Origin: Muricea muricata
Lineage: Eukaryota > Cnidaria > Anthozoa > Malacalcyonacea > Plexauridae
Reading direction: 5' to 3'
NCBI GenBank assembly: GCA_963855995.1
Contig: OY979729.1
Span: 8,202,115-8,266,114 of the forward strand
DNA length: 64,000 bases
The first letter of the stretch is position 1, and each line of letters opens with the position of its first letter. Shown here in pieces: positions 35,530-53,000 of the stretch. Under the pieces are notes generated by a model. That model saw nothing but the letters and a program-made list of their open reading frames with translations. It was not told the DNA's origin and did not search any database. The translations under genes were made by a program, and so were the position numbers.

Positions 35530-35567
35530 TTTCGTGCGCGTAACATAACGATATAACCGTCAGGTTA

Positions 35568-36130
35568 CTTCAGTCTTTTTACTCGTTTTGTTTTTGTTAG
35601 TAAATGTTTATCAATTAATGATTCCAACGAAAAGATCGTACCAAATGTCAACATTATCATTAATCTTATTTCTTTCGTTTTTGTGCTCCATATGAATCGA
35701 TTTAGGTCTTCTAAAAATTGTTTTGCTTTAAAATTTTTAAATGACCGACATTTGATGCTATAGTATGACAATGTTTTGTACCGAAACCATCTTTAAACAC
35801 AAATTCATGCACAATACACGTTGGGTAGTGATCACTAAGTCCTAACTTCAGAACTTTAACAGCTCTTATATACTTTCATGTTATTTGAGGTGAAAATATG
35901 GTCAACTAGCGCGGCTGAATTTAAGGACACTCTTGTGGGTCCATTAATTTGCTGGTGCAGTTGAAAGTTTTCTGTAAGTTGGGGCCGTGACTTTGTAAAG
36001 GTATTACCCAGTATTGATTAACGTGCCATTTTGAGCGATATTTACTAATTTCGTTCATTTCATTTTTATTAAAATACCATGGCGCCAAAAGGTGAATTGC
36101 AATATCTTGCATTAAAAATACCAAGGTATA
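35568..36130 (-). pseudogene. CR1-like LINE endonuclease fragment
   Basis: Minus-strand frames, interrupted by stops and shifts, carry pieces typical of the C-terminal half of an APE-type endonuclease of CR1/L2-like LINEs: QINGPTRVS, then LVDHIFTSN, then an SDHYPT-type motif (GLSDHYP), then YRSFKNF-like CRSFKNFKAKQFLEDLN. The remainder of the LINE is missing. Degraded. Family assignment is by motif order. Confidence 0.5.
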
Positions 36131-36139
36131 AGACTACAG

Positions 36140-36262
36140 TAGATAAATTATTATGAATTCAAGTTTTGCGGCTAGGCTATTATTACACATACTATGGATA
36201 AAACTCCTTTTGGAACGCTCAGTTCTACATCTTGGCACCGTAAAAGTTTGATTGTTACTGAG
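36140..36262 (-). pseudogene. LINE reverse transcriptase C-terminal scrap
   Basis: The minus-strand residues TVPRCRTERSKRSFIHSM resemble the PRxRTExxKRSF stretch near the C-terminus of CR1/L2-like LINE proteins. It is short and isolated, and out of order with the endonuclease fragment next to it, so it is probably a separate insertion. Confidence 0.35.
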
Positions 36263-36808
36263 TTCATTTTTCAACGTATACGTTAGTGTTCTCCCACTTA
36301 TCATCAGACGCACTGTGACAAAAATAATTTTAATGGCCGTTTTAGTTCGGAGCCTCGGAGGCATTGTTGCTACATTAATTGCTGTGCTACTGTACAAAAA
36401 TGTATCCAAATGCTGTCGTGTTTTCGCTGTCCAGTTCGCCGCAAATGCCCATGTTTCCACATGTTTCTTAATTCGTCAAAGTTACTGTACATTCATGCAG
36501 CGAGGTACCGAAGCCAATGCATGAATTACAACTCGAGCACTCGTATTGGCTATCTGCTATGATCCCGATTCGTGCTTTCAATTCAGGTATGCCAGATCGT
36601 AACCTGGAGTATCTACCGTGAACCGTTCATAAGAGTAAACCATAAGCGCAAAAAATGGATTTGTGTGATGGTTCTATACTTTTGTTCGTCTCATTTAGGA
36701 CAACTGAGTGTGAAATGTAGCGTTTTATACACTTTGGTGGGGAGGGGGGGGGGAGGTTAACAAAACGAGGCAAACACATACAAATATGTATAGTCTATAG
36801 AAAGTTAT
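36263..36808. other. Interval before RWDD4 3' end
   Basis: No gene or delimited repeat recognised. A G-run occurs at 36740-36752. Confidence 0.4.
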
Positions 36809-36814
36809 TTTATT
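36809..36814 (-). promoter_or_regulatory. Polyadenylation signal of RWDD4
   Basis: TTTATT on the plus strand is AATAAA on the minus strand, 28 bases past the RWDD4 stop codon, the only canonical hexamer at that spacing. Confidence 0.6.
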
Positions 36815-36841
36815 GTTTTTGGTCGTTTTGAGTTTTAATTC

Positions 36842-40357
<3,516 letters not shown>

Positions 40358-41090
40358 TTGAACAACAATTTAACAGTTTAAAACAATTTAGACCACAAAC
40401 AAAAGGAGACATAAATTCCAAAACCAGTGCTCTCCAAACGAATGAAATTTTAAAATTCCTTAGATTTTTTCCAAGTTCCTTAGCTAGGCTCAAAATTCCT
40501 CAAACACCCAGTCCCAGTTAATCAAGCACATTTTAATGAAGGCAACTTTATTATGTCTTGTCAAAACTTGTTATTTACACGCTTGACTACAAGTTGCAAT
40601 TACATTAACAGACTCATTGCAACTTGATGAAATTGACAAGATTGTTGCAGTGTGTTGAATGTTGACAACAGCTGATAAAATTGACAACATCCAAAAAATC
40701 AGAGTGTGCATTTTTGGCTGTTTACACTTTTATTTAGGTTATCTAGCGGCAGAAAACAGGGAAAACAAGTATTTCTTAGAAAATCCTTACAGCATTCTTA
40801 CAAAATTTATAAACTTTTGAAATTCCTATTTTTCAGGAAAAATCTGTGACAACCGTCCTGTTTATATGAAAACAGTCATTTCATGAACTTTTGTTTGGTC
40901 CTTGTCGTTCAAACTATTCCGGGTTTTTTTGTTTGAACTAACTTTGATTTGACTGAACACACATTGAAGCAGTAGAAGGATTGATAGGGGGCTGGTTGCC
41001 CCCACTCCCTTTGACTTCAATCATGGTACAGTCATGAGACACTGCATGGGAATCTGAGCGATGGTATTTTTTTTTTAGTGAGCCACCAAC
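40358..41090. promoter_or_regulatory. Shared RWDD4/NAA25 promoter interval
   Basis: 733 bp separate the two divergent start codons. It should hold both 5' leaders and a bidirectional promoter. No CpG-rich core or TATA box stands out. It does contain ACTTGT/ACAAGT repeat debris at 40555-40660. The NAA25 ATG is in a strong context (ACCAACATGG). Assignment rests on gene order only. Confidence 0.5.
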
Positions 41091-44000
41091 ATGGCGTCCA
41101 GACATGTGGATGTGAATGAAAGAAGGCTACGGCCAGTTTATGGTGAGTGTTTGCTCAATTTCTCATTTATATTGAGGTGTTTGCAGTGTAATTTTATTTC
41201 CTGTATATTTTTCGTATGGCAGATGCGCTTGACAACTTGAACAACAGAAAAGCAATTCAGCAGGCGGATAAAATACTGAAGAAGCAGAAGGATTTGCACT
41301 GTGCTAAGGTAATAATTATGCGGGTGTGTATTAATTTGTTCATTAAATTGTCAATTACGAGAAGACTGCTGATATATGCGAGCAAGAAATTCACTAATTA
41401 CCCAGAATGTCCTCAGAATTGCGGCCTACTGAATTTTGTTATTACTCAGTATACTCACCAGTCTGCCTGCCAGGAAATAAACAAGTAAAGACAACTGGTG
41501 AATAGCATTAACCATTAAGTTGCTGACATACAGCTAGCCAATGAAGATATGGGCTGCTCTTTTATTTGTGTTTATGCTGAGTTGTACACAGTCCAGTATG
41601 GAAAGTATGGCTGTTTTCGACGAGATCTCGGGTATGCATGCAAAAAAATCCAAGTGTGCAGTGTGCAAAACCGTGTCAAGTGCACTCAAGTGTGCATGTT
41701 TATTAGACAAGTAGCACTGATCAATGATAAATTAAAATTAAACTTCAACATGTATAATTAATGCATTTGCCTTTTTCTATGCATCCTCCAGACCTCTCCC
41801 AGTCTTTCACACTCCCTACATACCTTGCGCTTTCAGCGCAAGAATCGTAATCAAGTGTGCAAACCTGAACATAGCAAAAATTCTCGGGTGTGCATTTGCC
41901 GTACTTTCCATACTGGTACACAGTGAAGATAATAAATTCTTAGGCAAGATGAGGCCATCCTCTGAGCATTGTCATGTCAAACTTGTATAGCATACACTAG
42001 CACAAATATTTGGGCACTCAATTTGATGTCTTTTATATATTTTTTGAGTGTGCAGTTTTTAAACTTTCCAGTCTGGTACACACCCAAGAATTACGTTCAG
42101 GCCTGCACAATTGATTATGATTCTTATGCAGAAGGCATGAGGTATGTCGGAAGCTGGTGGAAGTCAGGAGGATGCACTGCAAAAGAATATGATTTCTTGT
42201 GATTTGGGGACATGACAAGGACTTAAAACACTTATATGAATTAGTAGAATTAAGTAAACAGCATTAAACTATGGTCAGTGCCACTATGTTACTAAGATCT
42301 GAACCATATACTGTGTATACTATACTTCAATTTCTTTCAACTGCATAAATGGAGAAAATTAACAAATGTGGAAGGACATTGGAATCGGGAAAAGTGGTTG
42401 ACATATTGTGTAGACTTATCATCAATAGAAAACTAACCTTTTGAAAGTTTCATACACAAAAATAAAACAAGCAAGTAAAAAATGCATCATGGTACATGCT
42501 CAATTGCAAATGGTAGTAAACCATTAACCCCCACTGGAGTCCTTCCAGATCCTTCCCTTCGCAGAGGATGTTTCCAGAGGCAAAATGTCTTAAGATGTCT
42601 GGATAAAGGCAACTAAAGAAAAGTGGAAAAGATTCAATTCTCTTTTTCTAAATTTCTTTTGTATATTGCATTTCTTTGAATAGTACTTCATAGCTCCCTT
42701 AAATAGATGCTGGGCACCCTCAAATATAAATGGCATAGGAAAAGCAAAAATACTTAAAGCTACCCTTGAATACTCGCCATGCTTAAATAGCTGTCAACTT
42801 TCACTGCTGTCACATGTGTCTCATATGTCGGCTCTTTCTCTCATGGTCACACACATATTTGTACTGTATAAGCTGAAATCTCACACATTCTACAGCTATC
42901 AGAGAAATGATATCTATACTGTTGTAACAGAAGTGTGATGTTTAAGATTTAAATGCTACTTTTTCCTGTTTTCCATTAAAATTTGCTTTGCAAAATTGAC
43001 ATTGGCAATTGAATTGAAGAATTTTGCAAATGTTAGCATTTATAGTATTGAACTGTGATCTGTTTACAAACTACATGTTTATAATGCAAAATAAACAATC
43101 TTTTTTGAATTGAGCGTTTGCTGCTTAGTTCCCTTACTATGCTGGGTTGATTTTAAGAAATTTTAATTGAAGAAAAGTTGTTATTCTTACAGAAATACGG
43201 CTCAAAATTGTTAGAAGATAAGATATGGCAAAAACGTGTGCTTAAAATGTTCAAACAAGAAGTGCTTTGCCTTTTACCAACATTCTCTTTTGAATTTGTT
43301 CATCGTCTTTACATTCCTGAGGGCACAGGTGATGAACTGGACGAAAGATTTCTTTTCCTCTGACTTTCACCTTCACCACCCGTACAAGACCATCGGACCC
43401 AGTGACTGCTTCTTTTATTCGGCCTAACGACTATTCTTCTGTGTGCTATATAGTACATCCATTATCTCATTTTGAAGTTTAAGACCAGGTAAAATGGCAT
43501 CGTTTAGACTTTGAAACTGTTTAAAAGACGATACGTACCTTTGTTGTAGCTCTATTTTCTTTAACTTGTGTGGTAAGAACCCCTGCTGCTCATTTTTGTT
43601 TGGGAGTTTCTTCACATAATCTTTTACTTCATAATCTTTGATGATGTGGTCGCCAGTTTCTGCTACGTCAGATCCTTTTTTAAGCAGGGATTTTTCTAGA
43701 TTCCTTAGTGTGGACATGGTAAGTTCAAAGTTGGCAAGTTCAAACGAAGCTTCGATTTGTCTCCATGAAATGCCAATTTGTTATCTTTTTTTTCTTCAGC
43801 TTTTTCGTTTTGTTCACGTGATTTAACGCTGCTTTTTCGTCTGCATTGTACACACTGCTGTCTCCGTCTTTGATGCCGATAGATTCTAAATTTCAGAATT
43901 TGTGCAGGACTCGTTGTCTGTTTCTGTAACGCAACTACTTCGGTAGGTTCTCGTGAGGTGGGTATGATCGACAGGTTCAGGAAATGGTGACGTTTCGATG

Positions 44001-47000
44001 GGTCCAAAGCAGACCGAGCCGAGCGGTGTGAGTCTCGCGATTGGATCTCTGGGATTGATGCCTTAGGCTCCGCTGATAATCTGATGAAAGACAGGTTGAT
44101 CACTTCCGATCAGTACATCGATCTGGTGACATTTAGCTACTTCTCGTATGTGCTGTAAATGCGACCATCTTGTCTTCACATCTGATCATTCTTTTGCTGA
44201 TGGATTTCCAACGATATTTTTCAGCTTGCTGGCTGAGAAAGAGCCTGTGCCGGATATTATGAGGTTCTTAGCTGCACCATTCAGATCAACTTCACGAAGC
44301 AGTTGAACATGGGTCAAGCATGACGTTAACTTTAAGTTTTTTTGTGGCTATGTTCATTCTCTGTGACAGCAATATTTTGTCTTGTGTTACATTAGTGGTA
44401 TGTGTTCCAGTTGCCGAGGGAATTTCTGTTGTACCATTGGGGATCTTGGTCTCTGGTAGAAGTTTTGCAGTGTAGAAAAACCGATTTCCAGCATGTTGCT
44501 CTCAAATATGTGCCACACCTGCAATGCAAATCATTTGATGAAATTAAGGCTGTGTGGTGTTCATTCACAGACATATGGTGTATATAGTGTTCCTGAAGGT
44601 ATTTCAAACGTTTCAGCAGAATTTCTTTTTATTTTCTTGTAGGTTTTGAAATCAATAGCTTTGCTCCGCTCTGGGAAATACGAGGAATGCGAAAAATTGA
44701 TGAAAGAAGTTAAGAAAATGGAGATATGTGACGATGCAACATTGCAAGCAATGACGATATGTTACCGAGAAATGGAAAAACGTGAGTTTAAACATTAATT
44801 GTTTTTAGTTCATAATATTGCCTAGTTTGCATTAGATGTACACAAGCTCTCTACCGTGGTTATGTTTAAGTCCATGCAACATCTGGTAGAATTTAACTAC
44901 AACTGTTTCAACACACCAGTCTGGTGTCTTCATCATGAGTGATTGATGATGTTCAATCGCTGCTCCATATACAACTACAATACTCGTCATAATTTGTCCT
45001 CCACATGTTTCCCAGCGACAGTAGATGTTCAATTGTTTAGTGCGTAGGAATATGGTTTACAAAATCATCAAATGAAGTAAAAGTTCTCGGGTTGTTAGTA
45101 TTGTACTTCAACATTTTTATCAAAATTTGCATTGTTTTAAAAATTTTACAAATATATTCCTTTGTCATCCAGATTCCTTAGCGGCTCGCTATTCGCAATT
45201 CGCGAATTCAAATTCCCGAGCGCAAAATTGTCCATTTTGCGAATAATGTTTTCCAAAATACTTTAATTTATATGAAAGGTCGATTGGTTTTACTATAGTA
45301 TAAACAATAGATATTTTGTAAATCGTACTTAAAGTGCGCATGCCGTCATTTGGGGTTTAACATATTTGTAAAATAACTAAAATTTAGTACATTTTAAGAA
45401 AAAATGTACAGAAAAACGTCATCATATCTTCATGACCAGGCGTGTGAAAAACTAACCGCAACACATTTGTATACATAAACAAAATCCAGTTATAAATTTA
45501 ATGGAATCAAGCATGATATATGTGACACATGATAATACATTGTGATATTAAGGACTTAATAACCGAGTGGGTGGCCTGTACGGGAAAGTATTGGTTAGTA
45601 CTGTGATGAAAGCCGAAGATAAAAACCAAAGGTGGCAATGCTTTCCCGTACAGACCGAGCAAACGAGGTTAATAATAGATTTATTGTGATGGCTTTGTTG
45701 GATTGCAATTTGTTGTGACTTTGTAGAAAAGACAAAAAAAAACGCTTTCGCTGCTAAACGTTCAGCCGTATTTATTTGGGTCATTTGTTTGTTCAGGATA
45801 GTAAAACTCGCTCGGGGAATGATTTTTGTCGTCATTATACGGCATAATAAGATTTAATTTCCTTTAAAATTTTATTTGTGCAATGTTTACAGGAGCGGGG
45901 AAGATGAATTTCTTGAGAGGGCAAGATGACTTTTTCGAGACCGCTAATCAACCAATCAGCGTGCGTCATTTGTCTCAGCCATATAATAAATGACGTATAA
46001 TACATTGTGATATATGACATATCAAGTCGTTCTTCAGTGTGGTAGAACTTGACCGGTCAATAATTGTGTTTGATCGGCTATTGGAGCGTAGTCAATGCAG
46101 AAACCCGCCGAACTTCAAAGCGTTTATAATGAGCTACGGTTTTATGTTGAGTTGGCTTCACCGTGCACAAATCTTTTGAAATTTCCGCTGTTAATATTTC
46201 TGTAGTACGTTTGAGTGCTTCGGCGAGGCAACGCTATTGCACGATTGCTTCATCATGCCAAAAAAGTCTCCAGACCATATCTATATTGACTTTGATTGGA
46301 GGAACTGATCGGATTGACGATTGTCATTCCTTTTCTTGTTATAAATATAAAAAGTCTGTACCCACGCTTTTCTAAAACCTTGCAGATTCAGAAATATGTG
46401 ACATCTACGAAATAGCTCAGAAAAAGAGTCCAAAAAACGAAGAATTATGTACTCATCTTTTTATGTCTTATGTTAGAACGTCGCAATTCAAGAAACAACA
46501 ACAGGTATGCAGTTTGGCGGTTTCAAGCCAACAGAAACTGGGGCAACGGGAAACACCATTGAAGAGAAATAGCAACAAAATTTTTGATCTTTTCGTTTGA
46601 AAGAGTCTCTAAAACAATATATAGAAGTCTATAACAGAATCTTTACATCCGCCATCTTTGATATTTGTGGATTGTATGATACGTCACAAATGGGGTCACG
46701 CAATTTTATTTTCTTGTGAAACAGTGATTAATATGCGCCCATTTAACATGGACTGAAAAGGTTTTAAACAATATTTGATTGTTGGTAGGTATTTAGGAGT
46801 AGCTTTGAATGGCTTATCCCTGTCATGACGTCAACAAAACATGGTTCATGAAGGTAAAAATTAATCCAAGATGACTTCCATGTATTGTTTTTGAAATTTT
46901 TGTTGCCATTTCTCTTTAAAGGACATACAGTGAATCACCTTTCATTAACAAGGAGAAAAATGTATTTTTATTGTATATACGTACTTTTATTACTTTACGC

Positions 47001-50000
47001 TCTTTGTTGTAAGCATCATGGTAAAAAAGTCATTATCAGTTATTTAGATTTGATTTTGATTACATTTGATTTAGATTTGAGATTTATGTTCATTCATGAT
47101 GCATGAGCTATTTCGTGCGTTTGTTCACGTTTGAAACGCGATGTTTCGTAATCGAACACATGCCCGTTGAAATGGACCATTCCCCTTTTAGACAAACTTT
47201 TGAATTAGGAATATTCACTAGCACAGCTGGAAAGAGCATCCTAAATTTAGTAAAATGGCGAAGTTTGGTTGCAAAACATTGTAAAATGTGGAAAATGTAG
47301 TCCTGTGAAGTTTGCAAATTTTGTATACTTTTGTATTACGAGCGGAAAAGTGTAATCACATTTCGAAATCTGATTACACTTTTGCGCGCATAATACAAAA
47401 ATATACAAAATTTGAAAACTTCACAGGAGAATATTTTGCACATTTTACAATGTTTTCCAACCAAACTTGACAATTTTACTAAATTTAGGATGCTCTTTTC
47501 AGCTGTGCTCATGAATATTACTAATTCAAAAGTTTATCTAAGAGGAGAATGGTCCATTAGCAAGTTTTTTTTCGCTTGATAACTTCTGCTACGCAGCCAG
47601 GAGCGCAACGGACGTGATACATGTTGAGGTTTTTAGGTACCGGCTTGATGCAGGTTTTGTCATCAAATTGCGTCAAAGCTGACGTGCAAATCAGACTTGA
47701 TGCAATGGGATATTTGCGGAAAGTTGTCGAATCAACTTGCATCAAGCGTTTTACAACTTACTGCAGACTTGTTATCATCAAGACGGACAAGCGATGCGAA
47801 CGCATCCTAATATCGGCTTGATGGCTGCTAAGTAACAAGCCTGCAACAGACTGGCTGCAACTTGTATATTTTTGGCTGTGTACGGCGCATTCTGTGACAG
47901 AAAACTTAATCCGGCTGACTTCAGTTTCTCCCTGGGACTTATCATTCCAGTTTATTTTATAGTTCAATGGTTGCGGTTACCTGGCCTTATGGCGATGTGA
48001 AAAAAATTTGTAATTTGTTTGATAGCCAGGTGTAGTAAAATGTTACATTTTTCACATTATATAGGTAGCAATGAATTTATACAAAACATTTAAGAAGAAT
48101 CCTTATTATTTCTGGGCAGTTATGAGCTATGTTTTGCAGGTTTGTTTAGTATAAATTATTATATAGACTGCCTTCGGATGTTAAGTATTCTGTAATCTGA
48201 TTGGCTCGCTACTAGTAGGATATTAGCTCATATCCTATTAGTAGAGAAAACAAGATGGCGACCGAACGTTTTATCGATCGCAAAAAATCTTGTTTTGAGC
48301 ATTTTGGCAGCCTTTCTTGGCCATATGTACAACACATAAACTTAGATAAAGTTTTTGAAGTTGAGTACTTCATTTAAATCTCGCCTAAACAAGTATAAAA
48401 TACAGTTTTTTACGAATTAAAACTCTCCCGAAAGCTGGAAAAAAATATAATAGCATTGCTATAGTAACAAAAACTGCTCAATTTTGAGATCAACAAGCGG
48501 GTTTATTCCGCCCAAAACATTTATATTTTTTAGAATTTGCAACCTTTGGCGAAATTTGTTTGAAACATAATTTTAAATAGCGATAAGTAGTGTTTTATGC
48601 GGTATTAGCTGAAGTTGTTTACATTGCTAAACTGGCTAATAAGTATATTTTATCGCAACATAGCTGCTCTGGGAAGTTTTTTGGTAGCAGTTGTTGTCTA
48701 TATAATAAAACAGTTATTCTACTCACTCTCGTCGTATATGAGCGATAGGTCGGTGCTACGCACCTCATCGGCTATCAGCTCATATACGACCATGATACGA
48801 CTCGAGTTCGTAGAATAACTGTCAAATATTTGGTACAATTATGTAGTCTAGAACGAGATCTAAATTGTAGCATGAATTAAACATATATCTAAAGGAAAGA
48901 GAGTGATAAAGGCTGGGGGGTTTGGATCACGTTTCTCAACTCGGGGGGGGCTGTTTCACAATTCACATGTCTTAAAAAAGCGCACCATGTTTCATCTATG
49001 TTATAGTTTGTTTACAGATCTAAATCACATTCCTTTAAACAGACTAGATCTCATTTCTTTCAAATATGTATAATCCTCCAATATGTATCGACCTGTAATA
49101 AAAGGCTGCCGAAGTATTTTTACTTTTACTTGAACAATCGACTTACATTTCACGAGCTTGACATCTATCATTCTCATATCGCAGAGCATTTTCATTGAGA
49201 ATCACGACTCACCGCTAGAACAAATCACATTTCACGGCAGCAAAATTAAGCATTTCACTATTAGCTGTTAGCCAATCACAGCTCACGAAAATCCCCTTTA
49301 CCACCGTGAGGAAACTGCTAAACTGCTGAAAATTTTTGTGGAGGCCTGCTGTGTTTATAGGGCAAGAAAGTGAAAATAGTTTTGATTTTTCGCCGTTTTT
49401 TTAGGCGAATGTCTGTGAAGACGAGCGTACGCGAAATGGCATGTTGTTACCGCTAGCTGAGAAGATGATATTAAAATTCATCAAAGAGAAGAAAATTGAA
49501 AGCGAGGCTGAGCTGTATCTCTATCTTATTGTCCTAGAAATGCAGAATAAACACGAGTGTGTCTTGGAAACAATCAATGGCCCGTTAGGTAAGGTTTGTC
49601 GTTGTTAAAATGGACTGTTCAGCCTGTTGAGCGATAGGTTTTAACCAATGTTTACAATGCTATACCAAAAAAACATACGACAGATGGTCAACAACTTGTG
49701 AAACAAATTCATGTAGATGAGTTTTGTGTACTGTAAAGCAGTTTTATATAACACGTTGTTGAATTATCGCGATTTAATTGGCCGTTTATGATCACGTGAT
49801 ATAAAATAGAAATTTCCCAAATTTTACAAAAGTGCAGTGGAACCATTTAACTATAAATAAACTGGAACGATAAGTCAGAGGGGGAATTGAAGCCAATTTG
49901 ATTAATTTTTTCTGAGTTTTGAGTTGAAATGAGTATTGGGCCGTATATATCAAATAAAAGCTATTAAAAAGTTGTATTTGATGTAAAAATTTTAGCAGTT

Positions 50001-53000
50001 CAGACAAATAGAAAAACAATTCAAACTTTGAAGGGAAATTTGCCGTACTTTTTTAAAATTGCAGTTGTTTTCGTGTCTTCTACGCATTTCTTTTTTTGTC
50101 TAAAGTCTTATTTAAAATGTTACGAAACAGACGACGCACGCATTAAATGGCGAATCCACGAGCGTGGCACCACAGTGTGAGCGATGGAACTTATTTAGTA
50201 AACTAACAAAACAAAATGGCGATCTAAGTTCGTCTCAACGATCTATTTTGGCGTCATATAAAACAAAAACTAAATGCTTATTTGTGTGGTGGTAAGAATA
50301 TTGGAACATTCATTCATTCATCTCATGAAAATATTTTTACCATTGCACTCATAAATATTTACTATTTGTATAACGATCACTCCTGGTTTTATTTTTCTAT
50401 TACAACCGCGAGTTAAATTGATTTGAGGTTTTGGAGTGTTTATTTAGGTATTTTCGAAGGTTCTCCCAGTTTTCGGCATGATGAATAAAATAATCCACTA
50501 TCTAAGTCTCCATCTCTCGATGTATCTTTAAAGCTTTGAGCATATGTGGTTCCCATCTGCTTGCAAGAAACTTTTTGAACTTTCTGAAGAAAAAAGACCT
50601 GCATAGATTAAGCTTTACTTCGCATATGTTTTAGAGGTGGGGCTGTGAGAGGGAGTCTTAAGAGCAGAAAACTAACCCCCCCCCCCCACACACACCCCTC
50701 CAAAAAAAAATTATGACATAAAAATTATGAAAATCCATCTATGCTGAATTTGATTGTCTTGAAATCAGGCCTATAAAGAGCTACATTACGTTGATGTGGT
50801 GCATGTTATGTGTTGTATTTTAGGTGAATTTTTATCCCCTCATGTAAAGGCAAAGAAAACAATAAAATATTTATCGAAATTGGAAAGATGGTGTGAAGTT
50901 AATATTTTTTGTAGAAATCAAATTCAATCAAGGTGTGTGCGATTCAGTTGTTTGCCAGAGATGCTCTGTACATTGTCGCTTTATCACAGGTACACAGCAA
51001 AAAACGCACAATCTGTTCTGGCCTGATGAAAACAGCATTGAACAATGTTTTGCTGCCCACATTGTTCAAGGTTGTCAACAACATTGTTCAACATTGTTAC
51101 ACCCGATTGCAGGCTAATTCAGGCTCATCAACTTGTTCAGTATTGTTGACAACCTTGAACAATGTGGGCAGCACAACATTGTTCAAGCCAGTTTTCATCA
51201 GGCGAGAACAGGTTGTGCGTTTTTTGCTGTGTAGCCGAGGTTTACGCATCTAAAAACGCTGTCAGTGTTAACATTTTGTCGCAACGACATGTTGCAACGG
51301 ACTACACACGTAAAAATCTCACAACTTGTGGTAAGTCCATGCAAGCAAGCCGTCAAGAACAATTAGTTGGGTTCGCACTACTTGTTGATATTATCAGACT
51401 TGTCGCAAGGTTGTTCCAACAAGTCCCTTACAATCATGATATAACAATACTGTTAAAACCTTGTCTTATAATATTCTTGTTGCATCATGACTGTACCAGA
51501 CTTGTTCGAACAACCTTCAGTTGTTACAAGTCTGATAATGCCATCAAGCTTGTTACAAGTTGTTAACATCTTCTTCCAAACTTGTTACGACAAACACGGA
51601 ACGAGCAGTGCGAACACAACTTGTCTTGACAACTTGTCTTGACAACTTGTTTGCAGACTTGCTACAACTTGTAAACAGACTTGTTACAACTTGTTACATC
51701 TTGTTTGCAGCCTGGTTACAACTTGTAAACAGACTTGTTACAACTTGTTACATCTTGTTACATCTTGTTTGCAGACTGGTTACGACCTGCAAACAGACTT
51801 GTTACAACTTGTTTGCAGACTTGTGAAAACGTGTGCGTTTTAGTCTATTTTATAACGTTGCAACAATTCTGTTAAAATCAGACTTGATCTAGTTGATCTG
51901 AAAAAACAGAAAAGCACTGGCGCTTGTTGTCAAATAGAAATCCATTTCTCCATCCAAATTATCAAATTTCTCATGAAATATAGTTTACTTTGCTTGTAAA
52001 TTTCTGGCAGACTTATAATTTTCTTTATTAAAGACAGTTACTAAGTTTCAACAAGTTTCACAAAGGAAAACAAAAGATATAAGTGATAAACAACAGCAAA
52101 AAGGATTTCTATTTGATAGCTAGTTCCAGGCCTTTTACTCGCGGTCAGATCAGCTACATAACTTGTCATTTGCAGACTTTTTACAACTTGTTGAAACGAC
52201 TGGCAGCAAGGCTACTGTAGCGGTAGATAGGAAGAAGTATGTAGGACGTTTTTCCTTGCCTGTTGTTCATGTGCTCTTCATTTCGTTTATGTACTTGCAG
52301 ACTGTGGGAATGGTCAAATTATAAAGCGTATTTTGAATCGCTGACAAAATTAATCGAAGCAAACTATGAACCTGACACTTGCGAGGATGGTCATTCGTGG
52401 TATGTTACAGTATTCTTGTGATAAAAGATATTATATAATACCTCATTAAATTCTGGCCGTTTAATTGGTTGATTATGGTCACGTGATATTAAATAAAAAG
52501 TTCCATTTTCTAAGAGTGCAATGGAAAACGTTCCATTCCTAGGAGTGCAATAGTTTTTTCCATTGCACTCTCACAATTCCCATCCGTAAAAAAGCTCTTC
52601 GTATGGTGAAAGATTTCGTTGAAAGATCGGCTATCGCCTCGTTGAATGGAACAACGCCTCATGAAAATATTCTTACCATTGCATTCATAAACATTCATTA
52701 TTTGTATATCATCAAATCATTAATAATTCATGAAGACAACTGAAAAGAAATACATGTTTAAGTAATCAGTGTCTGTATGCGCTGATGCAGAATGATCCCG
52801 ATTTACAATAAATTTTTTAAGCTTTTAACATTTATTTTTTTAAACGTTATATGAAAACATGTCGTCGTTTGCTAAGTAATTTACAAAAATTGTCCGTTCT
52901 CTATCGGTGTACAGATACAGTCACAGATGCCCTGTATACACTGATACAGGACGGGCACTTGTACTCGACATGGCATGATCACCTATACTAGCAGGTTTTT

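Larger units (their letters stand above)
27851..35558. mobile_element. Foldback-like compound transposon, 7.7 kb, 8-bp TSD
   Basis: Flanked on both sides by the identical 8-mer GTCAGGTT (27843-27850 and 35559-35566). The terminal inverted repeats start GGTTATATCGTTATGTTACG and continue about 100 bp (including TTATAATATAGATCAATGAC and the palindrome TGACGTCA). They then run into inversely oriented minisatellite arms of about 680 bp (left) and 1050 bp (right). This architecture resembles foldback (FB) elements. The interior holds a copia-like Gag/protease fragment, three copies of a repeat unit and GIY-YIG scraps, but no recognisable transposase. The right arm is interrupted by a separate MITE (35271-35529). 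FB elements of flies are Mutator-related with 9-bp duplications, so superfamily is left open. Confidence 0.85.

Noticed and set aside
43178..43363. Small plus-strand frame in NAA25 intron 2 as an extra exon
   Set aside because: The residues do not fit NAA25, whose flanking exons 2 and 3 already join in phase with conserved sequence across the junction.
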